Shown in pieces: positions 1 through 11,000 of a stretch of DNA of 64,000 nt (the stretch's first letter is position 1; each line of letters opens with the position of its first letter). The stretch comes from Nemertoderma westbladi. Taxonomy: Eukaryota; Xenacoelomorpha; Nemertodermatida; Nemertodermatidae. Under the pieces are notes generated by a model that worked only from the letters and a program-made list of their open reading frames with translations, was not told the DNA's origin and did not search any database. The stretch spans positions 1-64,000 of the forward strand of contig JAUCBJ010007659.1 in assembly GCA_032718475.1 (NCBI GenBank), written 5' to 3'. Both the position numbers and the translations under genes were made by a program.

Positions 1-583
1 GTTGATTTGGCGACAGCAGTTGTGGAGTTGGCAATCAATATAATATATGCTGTAGTTGGTGGCCACGTTGTCTGCATATACAGTATACAGTGGTTGGTTG
101 CATGGATAGGAAATAACTATGGAAATGTTCGTATACGTGTAGCTAGAACGTGGCGGAATTTCAACACGTATCATAATAGCGTTGGGGTAGGCAGGCCGCT
201 CGGTTGGTTGGTTTGGTGACAGCCGTCGAGGAGTAGCCGTGCGTGGTGGTGGTGGTGGTGGTGAGTTGGCAATCGTTTCGATATAATAGGGTAGTGTGGG
301 GCTAGCCATGCGATGAGAAGTTAGGTTACGCGAAGATGAATATGCGATGGTTGGTTGATGCAACGACGCGAATCAATACTCGCGGGTGGTAACAGTTGTC
401 GAGTAAGGCTACGCGTAGGTGATAAGCAACGAATGGTTGAAGGCAACAATATTGATGGTGACAGATGGTCATTAAACACCGCAATTTAGCACCGGAATTT
501 GGCATTTTTAATAGCCCTCCGAGATCTGGCCCGTAGCCCAGGCTAGGGAGGAGTTGCGTGAGGGCTATGCTTCTCCTACTACT
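1..583. other. AT-rich non-coding DNA, no gene seen
   Basis: I see no coding potential with recognisable domains here. The stretch has short microsatellite-like GGT runs (about 247-262) and repeated GGTTGGTTG-type words, and it ends at a run of about 19 G (584-602). Confidence 0.5.
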
Positions 584-602
584 GGGGGGGGGGGGGGGGG
601 GG
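584..602. repeat. poly-G run (about 19 nt)
   Basis: An uninterrupted G homopolymer. Comparable runs occur at 17151-17170 (G), 30767-30781 (G) and 46039-46057 (C). They are G-quadruplex-capable and prone to length error in assemblies. Confidence 0.9.
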
Positions 603-754
603 CATCACGCGGGTTCAACCGCTGAATATCAGTGATTGAGTTACTTTGTTATTTTGTGATTCAAAAGTTATATGTTTTGATAAATAATAATGCTATTCCA
701 TTATACTACTATTACTACTAGGATCGGCATGCTGCATAGCAGCTGCATTTTTAG

Positions 755-992
755 GAATGTTGTGCCGGCTTGTCGACAAAATTGCGCCGCCACAACTCCC
801 TATTACCCATGATATTTGCTAGATCATCCGCATCTTCAAGGCCATTGTCCTTTAATATGCGTCTCAAGAAAGTCATGGGCTGTCCACCATGCTTATTCAC
901 TCCATGAGGCTGCCAAAGCATAAGATTATGCACTGGCTGGTTCTCACGGGGAAAGCAATGTCCTGCAAAGCGGAGGCGACTTTGTTCTACTT
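755..992 (-). pseudogene. non-LTR retrotransposon RT C-terminal fragment
   Basis: Read on the minus strand, this fragment encodes the conserved tail found downstream of the reverse transcriptase in many metazoan non-LTR elements. It starts with a run reading RLRFAGHCF, followed by LMLWQPHG and a KHGGQPMTFLRR segment, and ends near NRELWRRNF. The same block occurs at 63014-63265 (minus), with a more diverged relative at 46248-46607 (minus). The RT catalytic domain is absent, so this is a 5'-truncated remnant. The clade (for example CR1, RTE or Jockey) cannot be fixed from the tail alone. Confidence 0.75.
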
Positions 993-999
993 TATTCCA

Positions 1000-2040
1000 T
1001 TATACAGCGTTCCTGAATAGATTGAATCAAATAAAATAACAGATATTTCTATGTGGTTTATAAATTTAGTTTATTAAATACTACTAAATACTCGTGTAGC
1101 TATAAGCGCAGTTTTTACATTTTAATAGGTTAAATTTAACTTTTAATATTTTACTAAAGATTGTTTTGCAGCAATTTTACCGACAGGGTGACAATTAATA
1201 TAAAATATTATATATATAAAAATCAGAAACTTAAAAATCTGGTATTCTTCACATGGGCGGAATATACAAAAGACAGGTAGTTTTTGGCTATTGTAAATTA
1301 TAGATATTGCATACGGACGGACAATTCCACCATACGGACGGACAATTCCACCATACGGACGGGCAATTCCATACGGACGGCCAATTCCATACGGACGGAT
1401 TTGTCTGCGTTTCTAGTTTTAAATAAAATATTTTTGTTTAAAACAAAAGTTAATTGGAAATGAGCTACATGTTCAGTCCCTAATCCTCAAGATCAGTTGT
1501 CGCATGTAATTCCAACTTAAATGCCTTTGGCTAATGTAACCGTACTCCTAATCACTATTAGGAAACTCCAACTCGGTTAATACTAACTATCGGGCCTCTT
1601 AATAGCATTTTACATCAGCATTAAAGGATTCTCTCATCACAGAACTATTGTCTTGAATATCATATGTAGAGCTCAAATTATAAGTCCCATTACTGGATAA
1701 TTATTCCTGAGCTCTCACATTATTCAAACAGACATTGCATTGCCCATGCCAGTAAATATGCTTTGATAATGAAGTTTAACAAAGGTGTTAATTTTTCAGT
1801 GTATATACATCCCTGTATGGTAAATTATGCCACTGGGTTTAACTGAAATGTAGCAATCATATAATATCACAATAATGATTATGTACAATGTTCGCCACCA
1901 TTCCTTATTCACATAAATAAACCTTCTTACAAGTGGATTATAGGATATCTATTCAACAAACACTTCCGGTTGTTCGTTCATTAAATTTGGACACGGGGGA
2001 AGATTTCTCGCGGACAAAATACTGTCCCACCAGGTTTCGG
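1000..2040. other. non-coding DNA, no gene seen
   Basis: AT-rich sequence without a supportable coding region. The only structure I recognise is the short tandem repeat at 1308-1401. Confidence 0.5.
1308..1401. repeat. short tandem repeat, CATACGGACGG units
   Basis: Five copies of a CATACGGACGGacaattcca unit, with periods shortening from about 22 to about 18 bp because the later units lose part of the spacer. It is a small local minisatellite. Confidence 0.85.
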
Positions 2041-2230
2041 GGCAAATGCAGATTGTGACCTTACGATAGTGTACACCATGTCCTGGAATAGTGTCGTTAT
2101 TCTGGTAGCTGCCCCCCCTCCCAAATTTTTCTACAAATCTTAATGAAATTGCATGAAATTTGAAACAGAGATAGTATCACCTCCCTCCTCCTTGCTGGGT
2201 GAGCCAGAATTTTTATATTTGCTTTCATTC
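2040..2230 (+). repeat. dispersed repeat, inverted copy at 30650-30860
   Basis: The segment from the ACCATGTCC...GAATA region through the C-rich stretch, the CTACAAATCTTAATGAAATT block and the GGGTGAG...TTTTTAT block reappears as its reverse complement at 30650-30860. There the C-rich stretch is a run of 15 G. The family is unidentified. Confidence 0.7.
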
Positions 2231-2424
2231 TTTAGCCACAAGCGTTTAAAAAATGTATCTCATGTGATATTTCACCAGTTACACTCCAGTTATTCTTCAA
2301 CCTTATAGTGATTTGTTGGTACTGATGGAATGCTGACCATACAAGGATTCCAAATATGTAACACAATCTGAATTTTGTTGAAAAATAGCCGAGATATGAG
2401 CGTCCAAAAGTTGCATGGTTTTTC

Positions 2425-2600
2425 ATCTACATGAGGCTATTTTTTTCTATTAAATAAAAAAACCATATTCTATAACAGTTTGTTTATGTATTTAATAGGT
2501 TGTAAATAATCATACAATTTATTAGATACGTAATAGTATAATTAAATAAGTATTGCATTGGTGCCCAGCTACATATGGGATACACAACATGTTCCAGAAT
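2425..2600 (+). repeat. dispersed repeat related to 29415-29500
   Basis: The block GAGGCTATTTT...ATTAAATAAAAA...ACCATATTCTA is repeated at 29415-29460 in the same orientation, and both are followed at variable distance by a GCCCAGCTAC / GTAGCTGGGC-like word. No coding capacity is seen. It is probably a decayed transposable-element fragment. Confidence 0.5.
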
Positions 2601-3135
2601 ATGGTGCATTTATTAAATAGAATAAATGAGCTGAGGGGGAAGCAAATACGACTTTCGAATCGCATATCTCAGCTATATTTCCCGGACATTGGCTATTGTA
2701 GGAGATGGTGTATAATTGTGATAATAGGTAATACTAATGTCAAATGAATCAGATCTCACAGAAGATAGTGATAGGTCGATCACACAGGAAATATCATCAA
2801 ACCGAAAAGTGTGAAAACGATGATGTGCACAAACACCAGTAGTCCTATCTACCACTTTAATGAATAAGTCTCATCGTAATGGGATCTAGGATGTTTCGTC
2901 CTGGGGCAGACTCTTAATGGAGTCTACCGATTCAATATGCCAGTATAATGTAATAAAAGCTTGGTCTAGTGGTGATTTTCCTGGTCTTCCAATTAGGAAG
3001 CCATGGTTCGATCCCTAGATGTGGCAGGACTGTTTGGGCACAATGCTTTATAATAATGCTGCACGCAGCCTAGCACAACCCTGGCTTTCATCCTTCCTTC
3101 AGTGGTCGATTAATGGGGACCAAGGCAACATGAGA

Positions 3136-4484
3136 AACATAATGGAGTGTTTTACTGTGGAAGATCACCCATGATGGTGAACAGGCATTCCTTTAGGAAA
3201 CAGTGGAAGGGGTGTACTGTGGAGGATCACCCATGGTGGTGAACAGGCATTCAATTAGGAAACAGAGTGGAAGGGTTTACTGTGGAAGATCACCCATGAT
3301 GGTGAACAGGCATTCCGTTAGGAAACAGAGTGGAAGGGGTTTACTGTGGAAGATCACCCATGGTGGTGAACAGGCATTCATTTAGGAAACAGAGTGGAAG
3401 GGTTTACTGTGGAAGATCATCCATGGTGGTGAACAGGCATTCATTTAGGAAACAGAGTGGAAGGGTTTACTGTGGAAGATCACCCATGGTGGTGAACAGG
3501 CATTCATTTAGGAAACAGAGTGGAAGGGTTTACTGTGGAAGATCACCCATGATGGTGAACAGGCATTCCGTTAGGAAACAGAGTGGAAGGGTTTACTGTG
3601 GAAGATCACCCATGATGGTGAACAGGCATTCCGTTAGGAAACAGAGTGGAAGGGGTTTACTGTGGAAGATCACCCATGGTGGGGAACAGGCATTCATTTA
3701 GGAAACAGAGTGGAAGGGTTTACTGTGGAAGATCACCAATAATGGTGGTGAACAGGCATTCTTTTAGGAAACAGAGTGGAAGGATTTACTGTGGAAGATC
3801 AACCATGTTGGTGAACAGGCATTTATTTGGGAAACAGAGTGGAAGGGTTTACTGTGGAAGATCACTCATGGGGGGTGAACAGGTATTCCTTTAGGAAACA
3901 GAGTGGAAGGGTTTACTGTGGAAGATCATCCATGGTGGTGAACAGGAATTCCTTTAGGAAACAGAGTGGAAGGGTTTACTGTGGAAGATCACCCATGGTG
4001 GTGAACAGGCATTCATTTAGGAAACAGAGTGGAAGGGTTTACTGTGGAAGATCCTCCATGGTGGTGGACAGACATTCCTTTAGAAACATAGAGGAAGGGT
4101 TTACTGTGGAAAATCACCCATGGTGGTGAACAGGAATTCCTTTAGGAAACAGAGTGGAAGGGTTTACTGTGGAAGATCACCCATGATGGTGAACAGGCAT
4201 TCCGTTAGGAAACAGAGTGGAAGGGTTTACTGTGGAAGATCACCCATGATGGTGAACAGGCATTCCGTTAGGAAACAGAGTGGAAGGGGTTTACTGTGGA
4301 AGATCACCCATGGTGGTGAACAGGCATTCATTTAGGAAACAGAGTGGAAGGGTTTACTGTGGAAGATCACCAATAATGGTGGTGAACAGGCATTATTTTA
4401 GGAAACAGAGTGGAAGGATTTACTGTGGAAGATCAACCATGCTGGTGAACAGGCATTTATTTGGGAAACAGAGTGGAAGGGTTT
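3136..4484. repeat. 63-bp satellite array (block A, 5' half)
   Basis: About 21 tandem units of 63 bp, each containing GTTTACTGTGGAAGATCACC, a GGTGGTGAACAGGCATTCC core and TTTAGGAAACAGAGTGGAAGG. Some units carry a 1-bp (GGGG) or 3-bp (AATAATGG) insertion. The unit is 21 codons long, so translated frames stay open on both strands (VNRHSFRKQSGRVYCGRSP-like in one frame), but no start context, splicing or conserved domain supports a gene. The array is cut at 4484 by the LTR element and resumes in register at 23729. Confidence 0.95.
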
Positions 4485-4540
4485 TGTTACGGTATATGGC
4501 GCTGTATCCACATTATTAGCCATTATGCAGTATAATATAT

Positions 4541-4622
4541 TAGTCCGTTATACTGTACGCAATATTAGTCCGTTATACTGTACGCAATATTAGTCCGTTA
4601 TACTGTACGCAATATTAGTCCG
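4541..4622 (+). promoter_or_regulatory. U3 25-bp direct repeats (copy at 21533-21614)
   Basis: Three full copies and a partial copy of a 25-bp unit containing TATTAGTCCGTTATACTG and TACGCAA lie about 430-500 bp upstream of the TATA box. Tandem repeats in U3 are typical of LTR enhancers. The enhancer role is inferred. Confidence 0.6.
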
Positions 4623-5047
4623 TTGTGCAGCATAATATTTTAGATAAGGCATAATAGCGCAGTGATATTTAGATAGGGAAATCGAAACGCCCATATATTT
4701 TGAATCCATCCATTTTGTATAGTATGTAGCCCTACCTACGTAATTTTGTAATAGGATATAGGTAGATAGTTCCAGGGTAGCAAGTTTAGTCGGACCCTGG
4801 ATTTTGTGCTTGCTGTTATTAGCTTTGATAGGGCTAGATATAGGGACGCTGTCCTGGCCATTCAGCAGCCAGGGACATGATCCATTACCATATATGGTAA
4901 TAATTTGAGGTTTGGGGAGCAATAGGGCTACAATCCGGCCTCCTTATTGGACTAACTGCTTCCAGGTTGGTCTAATGCTAGCGCGGACTGGAGAGCCAAT
5001 AGGAGAGCGATTGAGTCACCCTATTGCATCACCCCATTCGGATCACC

Positions 5048-5054
5048 TATAAAT
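5048..5054 (+). promoter_or_regulatory. TATA box of the 5' LTR (22040-22046 in the 3' LTR)
   Basis: TATAAAT, followed about 25-35 bp downstream by CTGCACACCC-type sequence where initiation would be expected. It is preserved unchanged in both LTRs. Confidence 0.6.
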
Positions 5055-5655
5055 TGGCGGTTTGCCGGTAGAGCTGCACACCCTTACAACCAACCTTAAC
5101 CTCAGTACCAATCTCAATCCTCTGTAGGTGTACAGTTAGAAGTATAATTTTGCGTATTTCTGCAATTTGCTAAATTTTGATTAATTTCTTGAGATGATTT
5201 GCTAGTGCTATTATTCTCGATTGCGTTTCTCAATTAATCCTATCGATTACTGCTAATTACAATCGGAACTATGATTTCTACCCCTTTTGTTAATGGTTCT
5301 ATGTGATTCCTTTCTACGCAATAATCCTAAGGGATTTCTGAGACTGTCAGAATTTGTGATTTTGCATGCGCCGCTACGGTAGCTATTCAATTAAATGAAG
5401 GGCTAAGGTGCCAGTAGGCGGTGGGCGCATCGGGGGGTTGGGCGACTAAGGGAGAGCGGAGGATTCAAAGGCGGGCAACGCTGGCGGGGGTCAACGTTGT
5501 GGTAGGGCAGTTTGGACTGTGAGTTGGAGACCGCTCGCCGGTACAGTAATTAGGGGGCTGATGATCCAAGGTTTTGTCTCTATTTAGTATTAGGGGGGCA
5601 GGAATTGGGTTAGTTAGGAAGCCTAGATGTACCCGGGAGGGGCCTGCATACCTCA

Positions 5656-5691
5656 CAGTAAGTAAGTAAGTGGGTAAGTACGTAAGTAAGT
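5656..5691 (+). promoter_or_regulatory. tandem 5' splice-site-like cluster in the LTR
   Basis: A 36-bp stretch starts CAGTAAGTAAG and contains six overlapping GTAAG words, most of them GTAAGT. Each resembles the U1-complementary 5' splice-site consensus. The identical cluster lies at 22648-22683 in the 3' LTR. In the 5' LTR it falls about 600 bp past the expected start of transcription, where a leader splice donor could sit. Confidence 0.5.
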
Positions 5692-6736
5692 TGCGAATTA
5701 TATAATTGCAGATTGTATAATTGCAAATCGTGCTATTTGTGATCTGTGATTGCTGACGCTGATTGGTGTGTTACTGAAGTGTGCCTATGATTACGAATGC
5801 TTAGGTAGGCGCCCCTTTTCTTTGATTGATTTCTATTTCTTAGTTACTACAAATAATTACTGATTAGGTCAAAGTAATACGGCAATTTAGGCTATTACTA
5901 GCGAAACCTGTTGTGTAATAAATTAGAATTACGCATTCTGGAACTCTTAGTAATTAGTGCGCTGTTACATATTTGTGACTGTAATTGATTAGTAAAATTA
6001 AGAATTAGTACGCAGCATAGCGGAGAGTAGCTAAGGTAATAAATTAGAGTACCGTAAACTATTCACGCTAGGCGGTTATTTGCATTAGCGGGCAATAAAC
6101 TAGATCGCAATAGTCAGTACGCAAGACACTAGTGAATTGCTGGCCTAAAGCCAGCTGCAGGCAAGTTTAGACCCGGAGTGGTATCACCCACGAAAGACAT
6201 TGTACTGTACCAATTTTGATTATTTTAAATATTCTCGCATTCACACATTCCGTTAGGGAACGCCCAGTATTCGCGGTTAGAAAAGACGTAAGCATTAGTG
6301 TACTTCAATAAGTGGTAAAATTAGGCGTAAGAATACTCTGAGTGCAAAGCCCCTCGCACTCGTCTTAAGTAAGCTTAGGGAGCCGACTCGGGTTTATTGT
6401 TTTGGTTATTCCCGTGTGGCTCATAGATTCGAACAGTTAGCTCTCTATCGAGTGATCGGTAGAGAAAGGAACAAGCGATTTTGCAGGAGTTGTGTAAAAT
6501 TAGTAAAATATATTAGCGGACGGCAGATTAGCGCCATCCAACGGTAAGTAGCGGTTTTGTATTTAGCAGCCTTTACAATTTAGTAATGGCACGCTCCTGA
6601 TCCCCTTTACTTAACAGTAGAGCAGTCTTTGTGTCTTATTGGTTAGGCGAGAGCTCATTAGGTTGGCAGAGAGGTATACGGGTATTTGTCTGTTCAACAG
6701 TTCTGCTGTTAGTATAGGTGTCGCGGTTGTTTATCA

Positions 6737-8023
6737 GTGAGGTATGCATTGGTTACTGTACTAAGTACTGTACTGCGTACGGTGACGAGTGTATTCTGCA
6801 TTAGATTACTGTATTATTTACTGATACTTCGTATCAGTGAGGTATGTTGCTTGTTTTTTTTATTGGCTGTTGCTTGCAGCAGTCAATAGTGTATTCTTAG
6901 GCTGATTAGTAGTATCACAGTATTAAGTAATAAATTGGAGCACGTGATCGTCTGCTATAGGCTAGCGTACGGTAGAACATTGAGTGTATTCATTTAGGCT
7001 GTTAGTTTAGATTACTGTATTCACTGGTCGCGTACAATAGTACAGTAGTACATTAGGCTGATTGCTGTTACTGCGTACGGTAGAAGGACATTTGTTTGCC
7101 GTACCACATACAGTATTTTTTAGGCTGTTAGGTTGGTGTACTGTTTTACTTACTGTACTGCGTACAGTGGATGTACGGTAGTGCGTTTTTGCTAATTGCG
7201 AATACAGCAGTTCCTTAGGCTTTAGGGCAAATTGTAATTAGTAAGTTTTTTGAAAATTTTAGCTAGGTTTGCGAGAATTCAGTTTCGGTCAAAATTATTT
7301 GTAAAATTCTAGAGTTTTGTACCGGTATGTTAGGTAACCGCTTAGTTATTTTATACCATCTGGAGATACATGGCAAGACGGAACTTCTGAGTTTGGGGTT
7401 CATGTGGGTCTGCGGGTTCGGTTTGCAATCAGCGAAGGGCCTGAATCTTTGGATGCGGACGTGGAATCTCACAGCAAACAAGGTTAGTTGTTCTGTTGGC
7501 ACCATTGTGTTTGTGGAAGCAGTAAAAAATTATCGGTTGTTTAACTGCGAAGCTGAACTCAATTTATTAGTTAGGATATTTAGGTTTAGCCGGCCATGGT
7601 TTTTTGAATCGCTCAAGTTAGAGAGAGAGTTAGAGAGAGTCGCAACCCAAAGATGTAGCCACGCGCTAGTGGATACATATAATATTTGAAATTAAAATTA
7701 CATTGATTAGAGCTATATATAAAATTAGAAATATTCGGGTGGCAAGTTTATTTTGAATATTTTGTATTAGATTCAAAGTTATTTTGTGCTATACCGGTAT
7801 TTAATTGCTATAATAGCTATATAATAATATTTTGTTTAAATATTGTGCTAGTATTTGCTATAACTATACCCCATTAAATTCCCAATATTGCATTGCGAAT
7901 TTATTTGACATTTGGACCAACTGATTATTTGACAAATAATTTGACCGTATTTCGGTTAAATTATAATTATATCTCGAACTTTTGCGAGATATTTTTGCCG
8001 GAAGGCAAAACATTATTTAGACT
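6737..8023 (+). other. Pao element leader (5' UTR), with hairpins
   Basis: About 1.3 kb between LTR and first ATG, without a supportable ORF. It is built of degenerate repeats of ACTGTACTGCGTACGGT-like words and TTAGGCTG words. ATCAGTGAGGTATG, spanning the LTR/leader junction (6733-6746), recurs exactly 100 bp later (6833-6846), where it overlaps a perfect hairpin ACTGATAC-TTC-GTATCAGT. This may be packaging or priming structure (inference). Confidence 0.6.
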
Positions 8024-11000
8024 ATGAGTGTCTCAGACAAAGAAGCACTAGAGGACAGCTATGAGACGGCGGCTGGACCGCCGACTGACGATAGCGTAAA
8101 TATTACTGTTGACGACAATGCCGACTATGACGACGCAGCGAGCGACGCTGACGTAAGTGAACAGGAGGACGAGACAGTGACTAGTGAGGAAGAACAACAA
8201 CCTCAAGTAATAGTATTAGGATCCCCTACCGCTACTGTAGGGAAGGATTGTACAGCAACCCAACCAGAGGTGAGTGATAGGGAGGGTAGTGTAGCAGAAG
8301 CGAGAGCCCGGAGCCCGGTTTCCAGACCTGTGGGTATGGTAAGTGCCGTGGTCCCGACGGCTGTAAGGAGTACCCGTAGTTCCCGAAATAATCCTTCAAG
8401 TCCACCGAGTGTGAGTCAGGTAAGCGAGAGAGAACTAGACATCGCGATAAAGAAGAAACTTCGCGCGCATGCCGGACATATAACTCGGACGGCGGACAAG
8501 GTAAGGAAGATGTTAGCTGACTCAGCGAACATCGGGAGGGTAGAGTTAGTAGAGATTAGAAGAGGATATAACTCAGCGTTATTCAAGCAGACGGAGGAGC
8601 TTGCAGTCCTAGCGAAGAAGGCAGTAGAGTCTCAGTCGAGCGACGTGGCGACGAGGATTTACGACAGGGTTTTAGCAGCCTTGTTGGAGCACCACGAGTT
8701 ATCGGAGCGATTCCGACGAGGTAGGACGGAGAACTGGCTGCTATGGGCATCACAAGCGCAGGCGACTCAAGTGAGTGACGCAGCGTTGAGAGACTTAGTG
8801 GAGCGAGAAGAGATCCAAGACAAAGAAGAGCGCCGTTATCAGAGGGAAGTTACTAGCTGGCTGATGCAGAATGGAGTGGTGGTACCGGGTCAGGTGCTAC
8901 CGACGACGGAGAACATTCAACAGAGGACGTTAACTCCACCCGACGATGCATCCAGAGACAGCGGCGATTCCCAGGTTAGTCACGCGCGAGGTAAGGTTAT
9001 ATGTGCTAGATCCCTTGTTTCGCACAACTCGGCGGAGGAGAGAAGACGCCGACTGGACGAACAACAGGCGGAAGTTTTGCGTGCATCGGAAGCACGGAAG
9101 GAAGCCGAGCGGGAACGGGAGCGCACACGTAAGTTGGACGCGGAATTGCGAGAGTTGGAAGAGATAAGTAAGCGCGAGCGAGCGGAACGCGAGCAAAGGG
9201 AACGCGAACTCCAAGCCGAGCGCGTGCGCGAGGAACTCGAACGCGAACAGAGAGAACGCGAACTCCAACTTGAATGCGAACGGGAAGCGAAGAAATGCGA
9301 ACTCCAACTCGAACGCGAACAGGAAGCGAAGAAACGCGAACTCCAAGCCGAACGCGAACGCAAGAAACTCGATCGTGAACAGAAGGAGCGCAAGCTTCAA
9401 CTCGAACGCGGACGCAAGGAACGCGAACTCGAGATCGAAAAAAGAAGACGCGCATTGTATGAAGAAAAGGAGCGTGTGGAAGAAGAGAGCGCAGCGAGAC
9501 GAGCGAGGGAAGAAGAAGAACGTAAACTGGCGCAGTTGGAAAGTGCGAGATTAAGTTTAGAGAGCGAAGAACGGACTAGGAAGGCGAACGAAATCGCCGA
9601 GAAGGGGATGCGAATGATCGAAGAATGTGGGGCGAGTATAGGGACAGAGTTGCGAGAACTGTTCGCACTGCAGAAGGCCGAACAGGAAGCGAGAACTCCG
9701 ACTATACGCGAGTCGACAACAACCAGAATTCCTATACCCGGTCCAGCTATTACGAGTACACGGATCGCTAAACCGTTCTCTACATATCGCACGCCAGTTG
9801 GTATTAGTGCTTCACCCATCGCCCAGGATCCACGTCATCGGAACACCGCTCCTAAACTCGATCGTGAACAGAAGGAGCGCGAGCTTCAACTCGAACGCGC
9901 ACCACTATACACCGCACCACTATACACCGAACGAGAGAACGAAGAATTTAGAGGAGAAATTCCAACGGGACGAGTATTGGGCGAACCGAACCCGCGGGTT
10001 TGGAATACGCGGACGGAGCGCCAACCCAGTTCGACGGAGAACTTCCGGGTTAAACCGGAAGAGGGATCATATGAGAGACATCGGATTACTCAGATAGAGC
10101 CGACTATACAACAGAACCCTAGCCAGGAATTTATTACGAGGGATGAGTTAAGTGCTAGTTTAGCGCAAGCTATATCGCCACACATCCAACCTATAACGGA
10201 CATGCTTAGCAACCTACGGTTAAAGGAAGCAGCCCAGGTAAGAAGTAATTCAAATCCTAGCAGGCCTGAGTCAGATAAAGTCCAGCCTAGTCAACGAGTA
10301 CGCATATCGGAGGAGACTATACCACGTAGACCTCAGGTAAGGACGCCTGTCCCGAATATTCATAATCCCAATTTCGAAAACTCAGCCGAGAAATTTATTG
10401 AGGAAGCTTGGGTCAGGGCCTCGGCACGCAAACCATTGCGAGCACTAAGGACTGACACCGAGTCAAGCGATGAAGAGGAAGACATGAGACGTCAGAAGTC
10501 CCGAAACTATAAGGAAAGAAGGACGGACGCGGAGCAGGTAAGTTTGAACCACCGGGAAAGGAACAGACTTAACAACCCTGCGGAACTAAACCATTTGTTA
10601 ACCCGGAACAACGCAACCCTTAGGGACATAGGTAAGTTTGCTGCTAGGCAAGGACTGCCGACGCAACAACCCCAGAAGTTTATGGGCAACCATAAACACT
10701 GGAGGACCTTCAAAACCTATGTCGACGAGCAGCTAACCAACAGCACCTTTACTCCCAACGAGAAGTTCAACTATTTGCTTCAGATGCTCCATCGAGAACC
10801 TAGAGCCATTGCTGATAACTTCGTCGGCAACGAAAGAGCATTCGAGTTAGCGATGAAGACGCTTAGCAACATCTACGGGAATAAAACGAAGATGGCGCAG
10901 TCGATAGTAGAAGACTTGGGTAAGGGCGGAAGGATTACAACTCCGTTAGAGCTGTTGAACTTAGCGAACGCTATTTCGAACGCATTGGACATCTTGAGGA

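Larger units (their letters stand above)
4485..6736 (+). repeat. 5' LTR of the Pao element
   Basis: 2,252 bp, TG...CA. It has 25-bp repeats in the presumed U3 (4541-4622), a TATA box at 5048-5054 and a cluster of GTAAGT words at 5656-5691. If transcription starts about 30 bp past the TATA box, U3 is about 0.6 kb and R-U5 about 1.65 kb, an unusually long transcribed LTR part. No canonical primer-binding site starting TGG directly follows 6736. A TGGTTACTG word begins 13 nt further on, but I cannot match it to a tRNA. Confidence 0.95.

Noticed and set aside
7327-7689. 120-codon open frame in the Pao leader
   Set aside because: No domain, overlapped by an opposite-strand frame, and lies in the presumed untranslated leader. 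Not enough to call a small accessory gene.
8930-9819. Minus-strand open frames of 137-156 codons across the Gag coiled coil
   Set aside because: Antisense shadows of Arg/Glu-rich codons (CGC/GAA), with only low-complexity Phe/Ser/Arg products.
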